A stretch of 64,000 nucleotides of DNA, from assembly GCA_023393165.1 (NCBI GenBank), contig JAEWMJ010000056.1, positions 1 to 64,000 on the forward strand. Reading direction: 5' to 3'. This document shows, piece by piece, positions 52,118 to 60,977 of this stretch. The first letter of the stretch is position 1; every line of letters begins with the position of its first letter. This DNA is from Bacillota bacterium. Its GTDB lineage: Bacteria > Bacillota > Clostridia > Christensenellales > Christensenellaceae. The notes below the pieces were generated by a model that made no database searches, was not told the origin of the DNA, and saw nothing but the letters and a program-made list of their open reading frames with translations. The translations under genes were made by a program, and so were the position numbers.

Positions 52118-52210
52118 AATTAACCCTTCCAATCCGTCATGGCCATTCCCTTCAAAAACTCCCGGCCGCTCTTTCGTGGGATATCTCCACAGGATTTTTT
52201 ATAAATTTAA

Positions 52211-52235
52211 AAAAGGCAATTAAACATTGCCTTTT
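52211..52235 (-). terminator. Hairpin in the leader of the YheO-type regulator gene
   Basis: AAAAGGCAAT (52211-52220) pairs with ATTGCCTTTT (52226-52235) around a 5-nt loop; on the minus strand it runs into TTTTTTAAATTT. It lies between the promoter at 52393 and the gene, so it could act as an attenuator. Confidence 0.55.
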
Positions 52236-52392
52236 CTTAATCATTTTATTCAGACTGTTTAACCGTTTTTTTACCACGCCGTATAAGCATTATTTAGATT
52301 TAGTTTTCCGCGGGGCAGCTGTGCCATCTGCCTCACGCTCTTTTACTTCGCTTCAAAAAACTTTTGGTTCGTTAAAAATAATTTATGGTTAA

Positions 52393-52420
52393 AATATAAC
52401 ACACTGATTTTTTTTGTCAA
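52393..52420 (-). promoter_or_regulatory. Promoter of the regulator-hydroxylase 2 operon
   Basis: TTGACA (52415-52420) and TATATT (52393-52398) are 16 bp apart on the minus strand. The leader to the first gene is about 270 nt long and contains a GC-rich hairpin with GGCAG/CTGCC arms near 52310-52330 and the terminator-like hairpin at 52211. From 52421 to 52797 the DNA is AT-rich and shows no gene. Confidence 0.6.
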
Positions 52421-52797
52421 TATTCAGACGATAAATAGTATATAAATGATAATTCTAAATTATATCTTAATAGGTTAATAATCATTAGTATTATAGATAT
52501 AATTATATACGAATTGGATAAACGACGACCATACTTTAAAACTTTAAAAAAGATTGGGAAATATCGTTCCGTCTCAATAGATTACTCATATTACGTAATT
52601 TACACTCATTTTTCTTGTGAAATTCTTTTTTAGTATCAAAAAGGTATCAACAATTCATATTTTTTAATAAAATAAATATTTTCAGGGATCGATTCCCCAA
52701 CCCATAACCATGCTAACCCAAATCTTTATATCTATTAATAAAAAGAACGCAAGGTACTTAGAAATATTTGAATCAATCATAAGATCGCGTTTAATGC

Positions 52798-53112
52798 GAG
52801 GGCTCAATTATTGCTGGAAAGAATAAAAAAGCAATACGCTCATTTATACTCCCAAATATAGCTCTAAGGATACTTGACGAACAAGACATGATGCTAAAAA
52901 ATGCTGGGGTTATTTCCCCATATATATTCCCAGCTCCATATCGAAAGGCCGTACCAAAACGCAGATATTATAAGTGTTGGGTAAAATATAGAAAACATAC
53001 CGGTATTTCAAAGGCTACCCCTTATGAATTACGACATACTTTTATGTCAGCAAACAAAGAACTGCCTTTAGAGTTAATTAAACCAGTTGCAGGGCCATGG
53101 CAAAGACTTTGA
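52798..53112 (+). pseudogene. Tyrosine integrase remnant
   Basis: One frame encodes 'KNKKAIRSFILPNIALRIL', then 'ATPYELRHTFMSANKELPL', the box containing the catalytic His and Arg of phage-type integrases. The N-terminal half, the first catalytic Arg and the Tyr are missing, and no start codon is present. It is the relic of an element left of the xis-int module at 55863. Confidence 0.7.
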
Positions 53113-53184
53113 TACCTTTGGTGTTTACGGTCATTTAATGCTATTTATCTTTTATGGATAATGAGAATCACATGGTTGGATGTA

Positions 53185-54157
53185 TCATAAGTCCTCATTT
53201 TCTTCCGATTGTGTTTCAAATATGGTTTCATCAATACTTGGCACTTCGAAAATCATTGGTACGGTTGACCTGAACGCCTTGCCTACAGCTATTGCAGTTT
53301 TTAACTTTAACGTAGACAGAGCATTTAAAAAATCACTACCAATATAGTTGGATAAGAAATCGCCACTTGTTTTATCAGCTCTTGAAAAGAGATAATGGAA
53401 TTACACTGCGTTAGAACTGTCTTTGACACGTTGGCTGTCCTTTGTGCAATAACAATAAATCCAATATTATATTTTCTCCCTTGCAACGCGATCTGGGCTA
53501 TGCTGTTCACTGTTGCTTTAGAAGCAAAAACTGATACACCCATCGAATTAAGTTCTGGAATAATCGTATGAGCCTCTTCTAAAACAACACAAACTCTTTT
53601 ACCAAAATTGCTTTTAGTCTTGGCAGTCTTAAAAAGGGTATAGAAAAACCATCTTGTATACTCTAAAATATCGGAATTGTTTGAAATGTCAGGCAACTCA
53701 AAAAGAGCTTTATTTTTATCACTTTCCAAAAATGCCTTTATAGAATTGTAAAATGCTAATTTTATTGTTTGTTCATTGTTTGCAATTTTCACCTTATCTT
53801 GTTCTCTTGGGAATTTCGCTTTTTCGGTTGCTATAAATTCTATAGCTTTAGTATAAAACCAATGTTATATTCGTTTGTTCCTAAAACAGGCTCAAAAATC
53901 TGAGAAGCCAAAAAGATAGGTGTATTGATACTTGGAACCCATCCAAATTGCTCGAAACGTCCGCACTCATTGCTCCATTCACCTAATTGAATAGCTTCTC
54001 CAATAATAAGGCTTGATTCGTTTTTGTTTTCCAACTGCTCTATTTTTGTAATTCCTTGTATCACTTGGTACAGGACTTTATGAATACCAATGTTCAGCTC
54101 AACGAGTTGCCCTTCGCTGATTTCAACTTTTGAGTTGTAAATGAATTTGATTTTCTC
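53185..54157 (-). pseudogene. HerA/DUF87-type ATPase with internal deletion and frameshift
   Basis: The N-terminal beta-barrel part is readable from 54157 ('FIYNSKVEISEGQLVELN', 'LIIGEAIQLGEWSNECGRF') to a TAG at 53840. The frame then changes and the C-terminal part runs on ('RVCVVLEEAHTIIPELN', 'NIGFIVIAQRTANVSKTV'). Near 53385 it shifts again and ends with 'AFRSTVPMIFEVPSID' at 53185. The segment with the Walker A motif is missing. HerA-type ATPases of this kind occur in anti-phage systems and mobile elements; this copy cannot be functional. Confidence 0.75.
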
Positions 54158-54179
54158 CTATTACCCATAATTTGAACTT

Positions 54180-55325
54180 CTATTTTATTTTCGGTAATTG
54201 GATTTGCTCTTCAAATTCACTCACCGATAAAGCTCCCTTTTCGATCTGTTCTAATAATTTTCGTGCATTCTCTCTCCAAGCTACATAATCCTTATACTTA
54301 TAAATCATTGGGGCTCTTGAGGATCGCATCTGATAAGCATTGTTATAGCGCCGGAATAACGATCTAGCTTGATCGGCATTTACCTTTTGGTTATATTTAA
54401 TCGTTGCCCCTATTTCCTTGCAGGTCTTATCTGTGCCTTCCACCGGCCTGTCACAGAACAAAGATACCTTGGAGAACGGCAAAAAATACCGCCCGCAGTT
54501 TTCGCATTTGCGAATAGTCAGTTCATGTGTGCACATGAATTCAAATTCCATAATAATGAGGGCACGAACATCCGTGCTTGTATAAAAGCTATAGGCATCC
54601 AGGTCATAATTCTGAACTTGGCTGATCAGTTCCAGCGTTATCTCTCCCGACCGCCCATAATCCAGTTCTGTTTCATTAAGTATACGGCGTTCGATGTGAA
54701 TATTTTTGTACAGGTCTTTCGCGCGTACAAAAGACTCAAAGTCGCTGATCTGCATCAGATAGTAGCGTTGCCGTGCGCTTAACTCAGAATATTCGCCCAT
54801 TTCATCCAGAGCAAATGTAATCATCTTCTGCAAATCTGTTTGACACTGCTCCAAAGCATGATACAGTTTTATAATTTCTTCAACAAATCCGTTTGCAATC
54901 ATTATGAGAGGCCAATCAGGAAGCGCCGGTTCAACACCGTTCATAATCTCATTAAAAGTCTCCGGCGTTATGGATTCATTGGGATAATGGCGGAATAAGC
55001 GCAACGCAAAATCATGCGCTACCGGTAATTCTTCTCGGTATTCATCCTCAACAGCAGCACTCAAATGCGAATCCAGCAGCCGGTACAAATGCGGATGAAC
55101 CGCCTGCAATATACTACTTTGTTTTTGATATAACTCAGCCACAAGGAAATAAGGCTTTTCCGCCCCGTTTTTTATTTTATCAAGCAATTCTTCCGCCTGA
55201 GTTTCGAACATCAACCAATCCACGTCCAGCAGGGAAAACATCAGCTTTCCAATGGGGTAATTCTCTACCTTATTGCCATGAATTATGTATTCGGTTTTGT
55301 CCTCAAAGTAGATATACTGCTTCAA
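54180..55325 (-). CDS. DUF6076-like protein with a zinc-finger-like Cys motif
   Basis: The protein has 381 residues, mostly helical. A Cys cluster lies at about 275-305: 'IRKCENCGRYFLP', then 'CDRP' and 'CKEIG', a likely zinc site as in CGNR or DUF6076 proteins of mobile elements. A helical, Arg-rich tail follows. No enzyme motif was recognised. The frame is intact and the ATG is normal. It stands between the HerA remnant and the structured element at 55500, so it is probably a gene of the integrative element. Confidence 0.55.
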   Translation of the reverse strand: MKQYIYFEDKTEYIIHGNKVENYPIGKLMFSLLDVDWLMFETQAEELLDKIKNGAEKPYFLVAELYQKQSSILQAVHPHLYRLLDSHLSAAVEDEYREELPVAHDFALRLFRHYPNESITPETFNEIMNGVEPALPDWPLIMIANGFVEEIIKLYHALEQCQTDLQKMITFALDEMGEYSELSARQRYYLMQISDFESFVRAKDLYKNIHIERRILNETELDYGRSGEITLELISQVQNYDLDAYSFYTSTDVRALIIMEFEFMCTHELTIRKCENCGRYFLPFSKVSLFCDRPVEGTDKTCKEIGATIKYNQKVNADQARSLFRRYNNAYQMRSSRAPMIYKYKDYVAWRENARKLLEQIEKGALSVSEFEEQIQLPKIK

Positions 55326-55499
55326 TTTTCTGTGCTCCTGTTCGGTTATTCGCCTACGATTTGCCGTGTAATCCGTTGTTTGATTTTTTGTGTAAAATTA
55401 TTATACACATTAATTCATTATAAACAGTATAAACCCTATTGAATTTTTTGGCAATACCTTGTATAGTTTCGTGTATAATCGTATATTAAAATATTAATC

Positions 55500-55805
55500 G
55501 CACACAATCCTGGTGCAACCGGGACATTGAACTTTGAAAATTGAATATCGAGAAGATCCGATACGTTCCCTGCATTGCTGCACAACGGCAAGCCAATCCC
55601 GAGGATGCGCCAGGACCGCCCAAAGGGCGTGAGCGATAACGCTCCAAGCGGAAATACGAGGTTGATAACCTCCAGGGCGATAACAAATGCAGAGGGATAA
55701 TGATACTTCGGTCCAGCCACAGTCCGAGCGTGATAAAACCGTCCCAGGCAATGGGGGCCGCCCGCGGAGATCCCGGGGGAGGTGAAATTCCTATGAGGCC
55801 GCAAT
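55500..55805 (+). ncRNA. Conserved structured element A upstream of xis-int
   Basis: This GC-rich stretch carries no convincing gene. It shares an ordered set of short blocks with the minus strand of 61190-61490: TTGAAAATT, CAAGCCA, AGCGATAA, a block GGATAATGATACTTC (GGATTATGATACTTC in the other copy), GGCCGCCCGC/GGCCCGCC and GGGGGAGGTG followed by ATTCCTATGA. Both copies lie directly upstream of an excisionase-integrase pair and read towards it. A regulatory or structural RNA of the element is the best guess; a recombination or origin site is also possible. The stretch 55326-55499 is AT-rich and empty. Confidence 0.5.
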
Positions 55806-55862
55806 CCAGGCCATCGGAAATTCTGAAAACATCAAATAGATATCAAGAAAGGAATGGTTTTA

Positions 55863-56084
55863 TTGTCCAACACAAATGAATTATATAAAGTTATGTTCCA
55901 GGACTATCCGGATGTTTTAACCGTCAGCCATATACAGCGAATGCTAGGCATCGGCCGGCATTAGGTGTACAGCCTCATCAATTCGGGCAAGCTCTATGCG
56001 CTGTTGGTCGGCAAATCCTACCGGATACCCAAGGTAAAAGCCATAGAATATCTGATTGGCAGCGATGTCAAGCCTGCCGGCTGA
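55863..56084 (+). pseudogene. Excisionase-like HTH protein with in-frame TAG
   Basis: From a TTG with GAAAGGA about 9 bp upstream, 74 codons encode an excisionase/MerR-like helix-turn-helix: 'YPDVLTVSHIQRMLGIGRH', TAG (55962-55964), 'VYSLINSGKLYALLVGKSYR'. The stop replaces one residue between helix and turn; the rest is intact. An integrase gene follows 97 bp downstream, the usual order of Tn916-like modules. Confidence 0.75.
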
Positions 56085-56181
56085 ACATAAATTTAGAATC
56101 CGTATATTGGCACTTCTTTTTGGACCATGTTACGCTGTACTTGCCGACAGCAGACAACCAATGAAGAAAGGAGATAGATTA

Positions 56182-57363
56182 ATGAAAACAGAAAGGCCGA
56201 TCACCGGCAGCGTTCAGGAAAAGAACGGAAAATTATATTACGTAATAAACGAATATGAAGGCCAAAAACGCAGGCAAGACTGGGTCTACTCGGGTTACCT
56301 GGCAAAAGGCAACAAGAAAAAGGCGGAGGCAGGTCTGCAAAAGGAACTCTACAAACGCAATGAACAAAAAAACAAGCCTTCCCGCTTGAAGGACGCAAAC
56401 GCCGACATGCCGTTCGTAGATTTTATGCAAATGTGGCTTAAGACTAAAAAAAACAGCATCTCAACAATTACATACCAGGGCTATGAGCTGATGATCGAAG
56501 GGCGTGTCAGCAGCTATTTTACGTCCTGCGAAAGCACGCTGGGTAACCTGATGCCGGATGACATTGAGGACTTCTATGACACAATGTACGATGAAGGCCT
56601 GTCGGGCAGCACGGTTCTCCACTATCACCGAATCATCAGCCAGGCGCTCGCCTACGCGGTCAAAAAGAACATACTCCTATACAACGTCATGGATAAGGTG
56701 GACGCGCCCAAGAAGGGCCGCTATGCGGCTGACCATTATACCAGGGAAGAAGTCCAGCAACTCTTTAATGCAATCAAGAACGATCCTATCTTTATAGTCA
56801 TATTCCTTGCAACCTATTACGGGCTGCGGCGCAGCGAGGTTATGGGCCTGCGGTGGCCGAGCATCAACTTTACGGAAAACCGTATCAGTATCGAGTACAA
56901 GGTTCTGGAGGAAAGGGTGGACGGCCAAACTGTAGTGAAAGGATACAATGACATGAAGACCACAGCAAGCCGCCGTTCCATGCCGCTGATCCCCATCGTC
57001 GCGGAAAAACTCAAGAAGGAGAAGGTCCGGCAGGAAGAGAACAAAATGCTGTTTAAAAACGAGTATTCAAAAGACCCAAACGGGTATGTGTGCGTTGACG
57101 CACTGGGGAAAATCTTCCGGCCAAATTATATCTCCAGCCATTTCAGACTCCTGCTGAAAAAACACGGTCTGCGGCATATCCGTTTCCACGACCTGCGGCA
57201 CACATGCGCCAGCCTGCTTGCGGCAAGCGGCTGCGTATCCATGAAAGAGGTTCAGCTTTGGATGGGACACAGCAATTATTCCACAACCGCGGACATTTAT
57301 GCCCATCTTGATTTCAAGGCACAGGAGCAGTGTGCGGCAGCGATGGAGCAAATTTTGGGATAA
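56182..57363 (+). CDS. Tyrosine integrase 1, Tn916/phage type
   Basis: The ATG at 56182 has GGAG 8 bp upstream. The protein has 393 residues: an arm-binding N-terminal domain ('QEKNGKLYYVINEYEGQKR'), a core-binding domain (about 75-175) and a catalytic domain with Arg in 'YGLRRSEVMGLRW', 'HDLRHTCASL', 'MGHSNYSTTADIYAHL'. All catalytic residues are present. It follows the broken excisionase. A tRNA-Ser 3' fragment 720 bp downstream fits its attachment site. Confidence 0.93.
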   Translation: MKTERPITGSVQEKNGKLYYVINEYEGQKRRQDWVYSGYLAKGNKKKAEAGLQKELYKRNEQKNKPSRLKDANADMPFVDFMQMWLKTKKNSISTITYQGYELMIEGRVSSYFTSCESTLGNLMPDDIEDFYDTMYDEGLSGSTVLHYHRIISQALAYAVKKNILLYNVMDKVDAPKKGRYAADHYTREEVQQLFNAIKNDPIFIVIFLATYYGLRRSEVMGLRWPSINFTENRISIEYKVLEERVDGQTVVKGYNDMKTTASRRSMPLIPIVAEKLKKEKVRQEENKMLFKNEYSKDPNGYVCVDALGKIFRPNYISSHFRLLLKKHGLRHIRFHDLRHTCASLLAASGCVSMKEVQLWMGHSNYSTTADIYAHLDFKAQEQCAAAMEQILG

Positions 57364-57481
57364 CTATCCGTCCGGTTATGTTCAATTTTTCACTGTCGTT
57401 TATTGTTTCAACACAAGCATGATATAATTGAATGTGCATAGAGATATTTGGATGTACGTCAAAAAATTGGAGGAAGTATTT

Positions 57482-58042
57482 TTGTATAAAGCAGAAAAAA
57501 TGGACGAAATAGTACGAGAGGCAATATTTGATGTACTGAATGATCATTGTGATATTCTTAGAATTGCAGTGAAACAAAGGGCTAAATTCGAAGGATGGCT
57601 CAAATTCGAATTGGCGAGTTATCTGGAGCGCTTTGGTATGGAATATGTTGCCGTTGAAACTCCAAATGATTTTGGAAAAGAGCGAGCGGACTTATCCTTT
57701 ACTTGTGATGGAATGCCGTTTCAAATTGAACTAAAGACACCAAATACAAATTGGAAAATTGATGGATTGTCAATAAAGAACCGACCTATAACAAAAAACA
57801 TTGATTCGATAATCCAAGACACTAAAAAACTTAATTCAGAGTTGGGCATAATAGCTTTTGTATTGTTTCCAATACCACACGGTGACATACGATGGAAAGA
57901 CTACTTATCTCGTATCTCTGAGAAAACGGGTATTACAATCTCTGAAAGCAACTGCTTGGTTCATAGCATATATATTTCTGAAAATACTGTATGCGACATT
58001 GTTATTTGCACCTATACCTCAAAATATTATGGCTTTAGATAA
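57482..58042 (+). CDS. PD-(D/E)xK nuclease-like protein, possible element cargo
   Basis: GGAGGAAG followed 8 bp later by TTG sets the start at 57482. The protein has about 186 residues. The segment 'GKERADLSFTCDGMPFQIELKTPN' has the spacing of a PD-(D/E)xK core: an Asp, then Glu-x-Lys (split here as 'ERADLSF' and 'IELKT'). This suggests a restriction-type or repair nuclease. It lies between the integrase and the attachment site, a common place for cargo such as defence genes. The fold assignment is by motif only. Confidence 0.5.
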   Translation: MYKAEKMDEIVREAIFDVLNDHCDILRIAVKQRAKFEGWLKFELASYLERFGMEYVAVETPNDFGKERADLSFTCDGMPFQIELKTPNTNWKIDGLSIKNRPITKNIDSIIQDTKKLNSELGIIAFVLFPIPHGDIRWKDYLSRISEKTGITISESNCLVHSIYISENTVCDIVICTYTSKYYGFR

Positions 58043-58059
58043 TCCAATAGTAAAATGAA

Positions 58060-58083
58060 AAAACCGCATTGCAATGCGGTTTT
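58060..58083 (+). terminator. Perfect palindromic terminator
   Basis: A 24-bp perfect palindrome, AAAACCGCATTG and its reverse complement, follows the nuclease-like gene by 17 bp and ends in TTTT. It abuts the tRNA fragment, whose 3' end lies on the other strand, so it may end transcripts from either side. Confidence 0.7.
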
Positions 58084-58143
58084 GGCGGAGGAGGTGGGAT
58101 TCGAACCCACGGTGCCCTTTCAGGGGGCACGCTCGATTTCGAG
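58083..58143 (-). other. tRNA-Ser 3' fragment: attachment-site remnant
   Basis: On the minus strand this reads from the anticodon loop (CTCGAAATCGAG) through a long variable arm (GTGCCCCCTGAAAGGGCAC) and a T arm (GGGTTCGAATCCC) to CCTCCGCCA. The long variable arm is that of a serine tRNA; the loop would give anticodon CGA. The 5' half is absent: upstream of the loop the sequence is unrelated. Such 3' fragments are left where an element integrates into a tRNA gene. The frame 'EEVGFEPTVP' on the plus strand is a translation artefact of it. Confidence 0.8.
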
Positions 58144-58360
58144 AACTAAAATCATGCTCTTTATTGCTCATATCTCTTTATATCTTCTTATATCTTTACC
58201 GAAAAATCCTTGTTTTAAAGGGAATTTCTTAAAGTGGCTTATATCTCTTTATATCTTTTTATATTGTTATATCGGCAGTTTGATAACAATTTTGCAACAT
58301 GATAACAATTTTCTAAGAAAAATCAGCAGTCAGATTGCTCTCTTACACCCTTTTATCGGC

Positions 58361-59320
58361 TTATATATGTCCATCTTCCTTTTTGATATCCCTGGGGGCT
58401 TTATCCGTGCGTAGGCCCTTAAAGCTCGCCTGACGTAGCAGGTTATCTTGCGTCCATTCGGCAAATTTGATTTCTGCAACCAGCACAGGTTCAAGCCAGG
58501 TTATTTTTTCATTTTTTGTAGGTTTGGGCGGCTGTTTGAAAGGGCTTTCTTTCCTCTTTATACTTTCAAATTTCTTCTGGAGTTCTTTCATGGTCTTTAT
58601 AGTAAATCCCGTTCCAGCGCGTCCAGAATATACCAGTTCATTTCCTTCATAAACGCCAACAAGAAGTGAGCTGATTCCAGTGATTTTCTTGTCCGAAAGC
58701 GTATATCCGCCAATTACGAATTCCTGCCTTGTATCGCATTTCAGCTTGATCCAGTCGCCATTACGTGTGCCGCTGTATACGGAATCAGCTTTTTTCCCTA
58801 CTATTCCTTCCATGTTGGCTTCGCAGGCAGCTTGTAAGCTCTCCTTTCCATTTCCTTTGACATGTCTGCTATAATGGAGGTTTTTAGGGCTATCCATCGT
58901 AATATCTTCAAGTTTTTCTTTTCTGTCAATTAGGCGGTGCCTCCTTAAATCTGCTCCATCCAACGCAAGAAGATCAAAAACTACATAGGTAAGGTTTTTA
59001 CCCCTGGGATTTTTTATATAATTTTGTAAAGCCTGAAAATCCGTCTTCCCTTCCGCATCCGTGACCACCATTTCTCCGTCCAAGACCATCGCCCTTCCTG
59101 CCGCCCAATCAATCAGGGAATTTGCAATAGTCTGAAACTGCTTCGTATAATCTTTGCCATTCCTAGTTATAAGTTGAACGTTATTGCCTTCAACGAAAGC
59201 CATAATTCTGTAGCCGTCGTATTTCAGTTCATAAAGCCAATCAACTCCATCAGGAAGCGTATTTACAAGTTTGGCAAGCTGTACATCAATCCTGCCAAAA
59301 GGATTCTTCGCGTAATTTAT
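58361..59320 (-). CDS. ATP-dependent DNA ligase, LigD ligase-domain type
   Basis: The open frame includes the adenylation motif 'ELKYDGYR' (Lys at 59222-59224), 'VLDGEMVV', 'YVVFDLLALDG', 'EGIVGKKADSVY' and 'DWIKLKC', followed by an OB-fold part. These are all nucleotidyl-transferase motifs. There is no ATG before the active site: GGGGAGG is followed 8 nt later by ATA (59318-59320), which is used here as the start, and a TAG lies 6 codons further up. The start codon may have been lost or be a rare ATA. Such ligases act in non-homologous end joining; no Ku gene is in the window. Confidence 0.75.
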   Translation of the reverse strand: MNYAKNPFGRIDVQLAKLVNTLPDGVDWLYELKYDGYRIMAFVEGNNVQLITRNGKDYTKQFQTIANSLIDWAAGRAMVLDGEMVVTDAEGKTDFQALQNYIKNPRGKNLTYVVFDLLALDGADLRRHRLIDRKEKLEDITMDSPKNLHYSRHVKGNGKESLQAACEANMEGIVGKKADSVYSGTRNGDWIKLKCDTRQEFVIGGYTLSDKKITGISSLLVGVYEGNELVYSGRAGTGFTIKTMKELQKKFESIKRKESPFKQPPKPTKNEKITWLEPVLVAEIKFAEWTQDNLLRQASFKGLRTDKAPRDIKKEDGHI

Positions 59321-59454
59321 TTTTTCGTCCTCCCCTTCCTAAATTTGCGTCATGGCTCATTCAGCTTTGCTGATTGGTATCCAATTTAGTATTTTACAAG
59401 TAAAGTAGATAAAATTTTGACGCTTAAAAATAGTATATATTACAAGCCAAACAA

Positions 59455-60735
59455 TTACCGTTCCAAATCTTTACTTTTTTTCTTGGGTTGCTTTTCAGGG
59501 TTTTTAGTCACCACATTAGGATGCAATGCATTATGATAAGCATCCAGCACGGTAAGTTTACGTTCAAGACGAACATCAATATATTGTGCTGTTACAGCTT
59601 CAAGACTTGTAGAAATGCCAAGAGATATTCCAATTCCTTTTAATGTATGCCCAAGAATTTCACCAACAGTAAAAAAATCGCCCGTCAATTGATGCATATT
59701 TGTAGCTGCTGAATGTCGCAAATCATGGAAACGAATATGAGGCATATTATGATGTCTTAAAAACTGCGCAAAGTTATTAGTTATCCTTTCAGCGCGATAT
59801 GGTGAGCCATCTGCTTTTGCAACAACCAGATCATTTTCATAATATGCTTGTCCTGATAGTTTTGCGAGTTGCTTTTGCTGGTTTTGTAATTGCAGTAGTT
59901 TTTCGAAATAATGATAGGTGGCATCCGTAATAGGGAGTATACGATCATTTGATTTAGTCGGAGCCATTTCATTAATAATTGTTGTTCCCGGAGGAAGCTT
60001 AAATGGTAGCTGTTCCACAACAGATAAAGTTCTTTTTGCTAAATCAATATTATTCCATCTTAAACCCAAGACTTCATTGCGGCGTAAACCGTACATACCG
60101 CTTAAAACAATGATTATTTCCCACTCTGTACCTATACAATATCCCATAAGCCTCTGCATTTGTTCAACTGTGTACGGATCAGGCGTTTTGCCCTGCTTTC
60201 CGAATTTTGTAATGATATCCCTTGCAGGATTTGTATCTATATAATGATATTTACGAGCAGCTTCAAGAGAAACACTTAAAATGCGCTGTGCATATCTAAC
60301 AGTGCTTTGCGAAAGACCTCTATCAAATAGCTGCTGAAACATATCGTCAATCATGGCAGGAGTTAACTTGTTCAACGGTACATTACCAATATAAGGGACA
60401 ATATGGTTCTTTATATGACTTTTGTATCCAGCCATTGTGCTCGGGCGGAGATTCATCTTACTATGTGTTTCCAGCCAGGTTTCTAAATATTGTTTTATAG
60501 TCTTTTTCGCTTCTGGAGCTTTTACAGGTTGGTAGTTTGGATGAATTAACTTTGTTCTCATCTCTGCTTCATGGTCTAACGCATCTTGTTTGATTGCAAA
60601 TCCACGTTTACCATAAGTTTTATAACCATCATCACTCTTATATCGAATAAAGACATCATAAACGGTTCCTGCCCTTCCGGTACTTACACCCTCTCGATTA
60701 CGTTTATTTTTAACCTGTCTCGGACTGACTGACAT
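59455..60735 (-). CDS. Tyrosine integrase 2
   Basis: The protein has 426 residues: an arm-binding domain (about 20-75), a core-binding domain (about 80-175) and a catalytic domain with 'YGLRRNEVLGLRW', 'HDLRHSAATN' and a C-terminal Tyr in 'TAQYIDV'. The 'LGHTLKGIG' segment matches the third catalytic motif. It starts at the last base of the excisionase gene, so the two are coupled. The basic tail 'KNPEKQPKKKSKDLER' is unusual but not unique. It belongs to a different element from the integrase at 56182. Confidence 0.92.
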   Translation of the reverse strand: MSVSPRQVKNKRNREGVSTGRAGTVYDVFIRYKSDDGYKTYGKRGFAIKQDALDHEAEMRTKLIHPNYQPVKAPEAKKTIKQYLETWLETHSKMNLRPSTMAGYKSHIKNHIVPYIGNVPLNKLTPAMIDDMFQQLFDRGLSQSTVRYAQRILSVSLEAARKYHYIDTNPARDIITKFGKQGKTPDPYTVEQMQRLMGYCIGTEWEIIIVLSGMYGLRRNEVLGLRWNNIDLAKRTLSVVEQLPFKLPPGTTIINEMAPTKSNDRILPITDATYHYFEKLLQLQNQQKQLAKLSGQAYYENDLVVAKADGSPYRAERITNNFAQFLRHHNMPHIRFHDLRHSAATNMHQLTGDFFTVGEILGHTLKGIGISLGISTSLEAVTAQYIDVRLERKLTVLDAYHNALHPNVVTKNPEKQPKKKSKDLER

Positions 60736-60977
60736 TACGCAATACCTCCTTTAACTGCTTGCTCTACCGGTAACACGCGATTTCGCTCATACCAATCCAA
60801 AATAGCTTGATCAGTAAGCAAACGGCGATTACCATTCTGAACATATTCAATTTCACCTTTTGCGATTAACTCACGCAGATGATTGACGCCAATACCACTA
60901 ATACGGCTCATTTGCTCAACAGTTTTCAGTATCGGCATAATTTCATTAGCACTTTTAACAGCTTTTTTTGTTGCCAT
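60735..60977 (-). CDS. Excisionase-like HTH protein
   Basis: The protein has 80 residues with a winged-helix/MerR-like DNA-binding unit: 'TVEQMSRISGIGVNHLRELIAKGEIEYVQNGNRRLL'. AAGGGGG lies upstream of the ATG. It overlaps the integrase by one base and should set the direction of integration and excision. Confidence 0.87.
   Translation of the reverse strand: MATKKAVKSANEIMPILKTVEQMSRISGIGVNHLRELIAKGEIEYVQNGNRRLLTDQAILDWYERNRVLPVEQAVKGGIA

Noticed and set aside
55436..55804. Minus-strand protein in the structured element A
   Set aside because: Three overlapping frames of similar length are open in this GC-rich stretch, none has a ribosome binding site, and the DNA blocks, not a protein, are shared with element B.
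58083..58143. Complete tRNA-Ser gene
   Set aside because: Acceptor 5' strand, D arm and the 5' half of the anticodon arm are missing.
58055..58414. Plus-strand frame beginning before the tRNA fragment
   Set aside because: The segment 'EEVGFEPTVP' is the well-known mistranslation of a serine tRNA 3' end; the rest is low-complexity.
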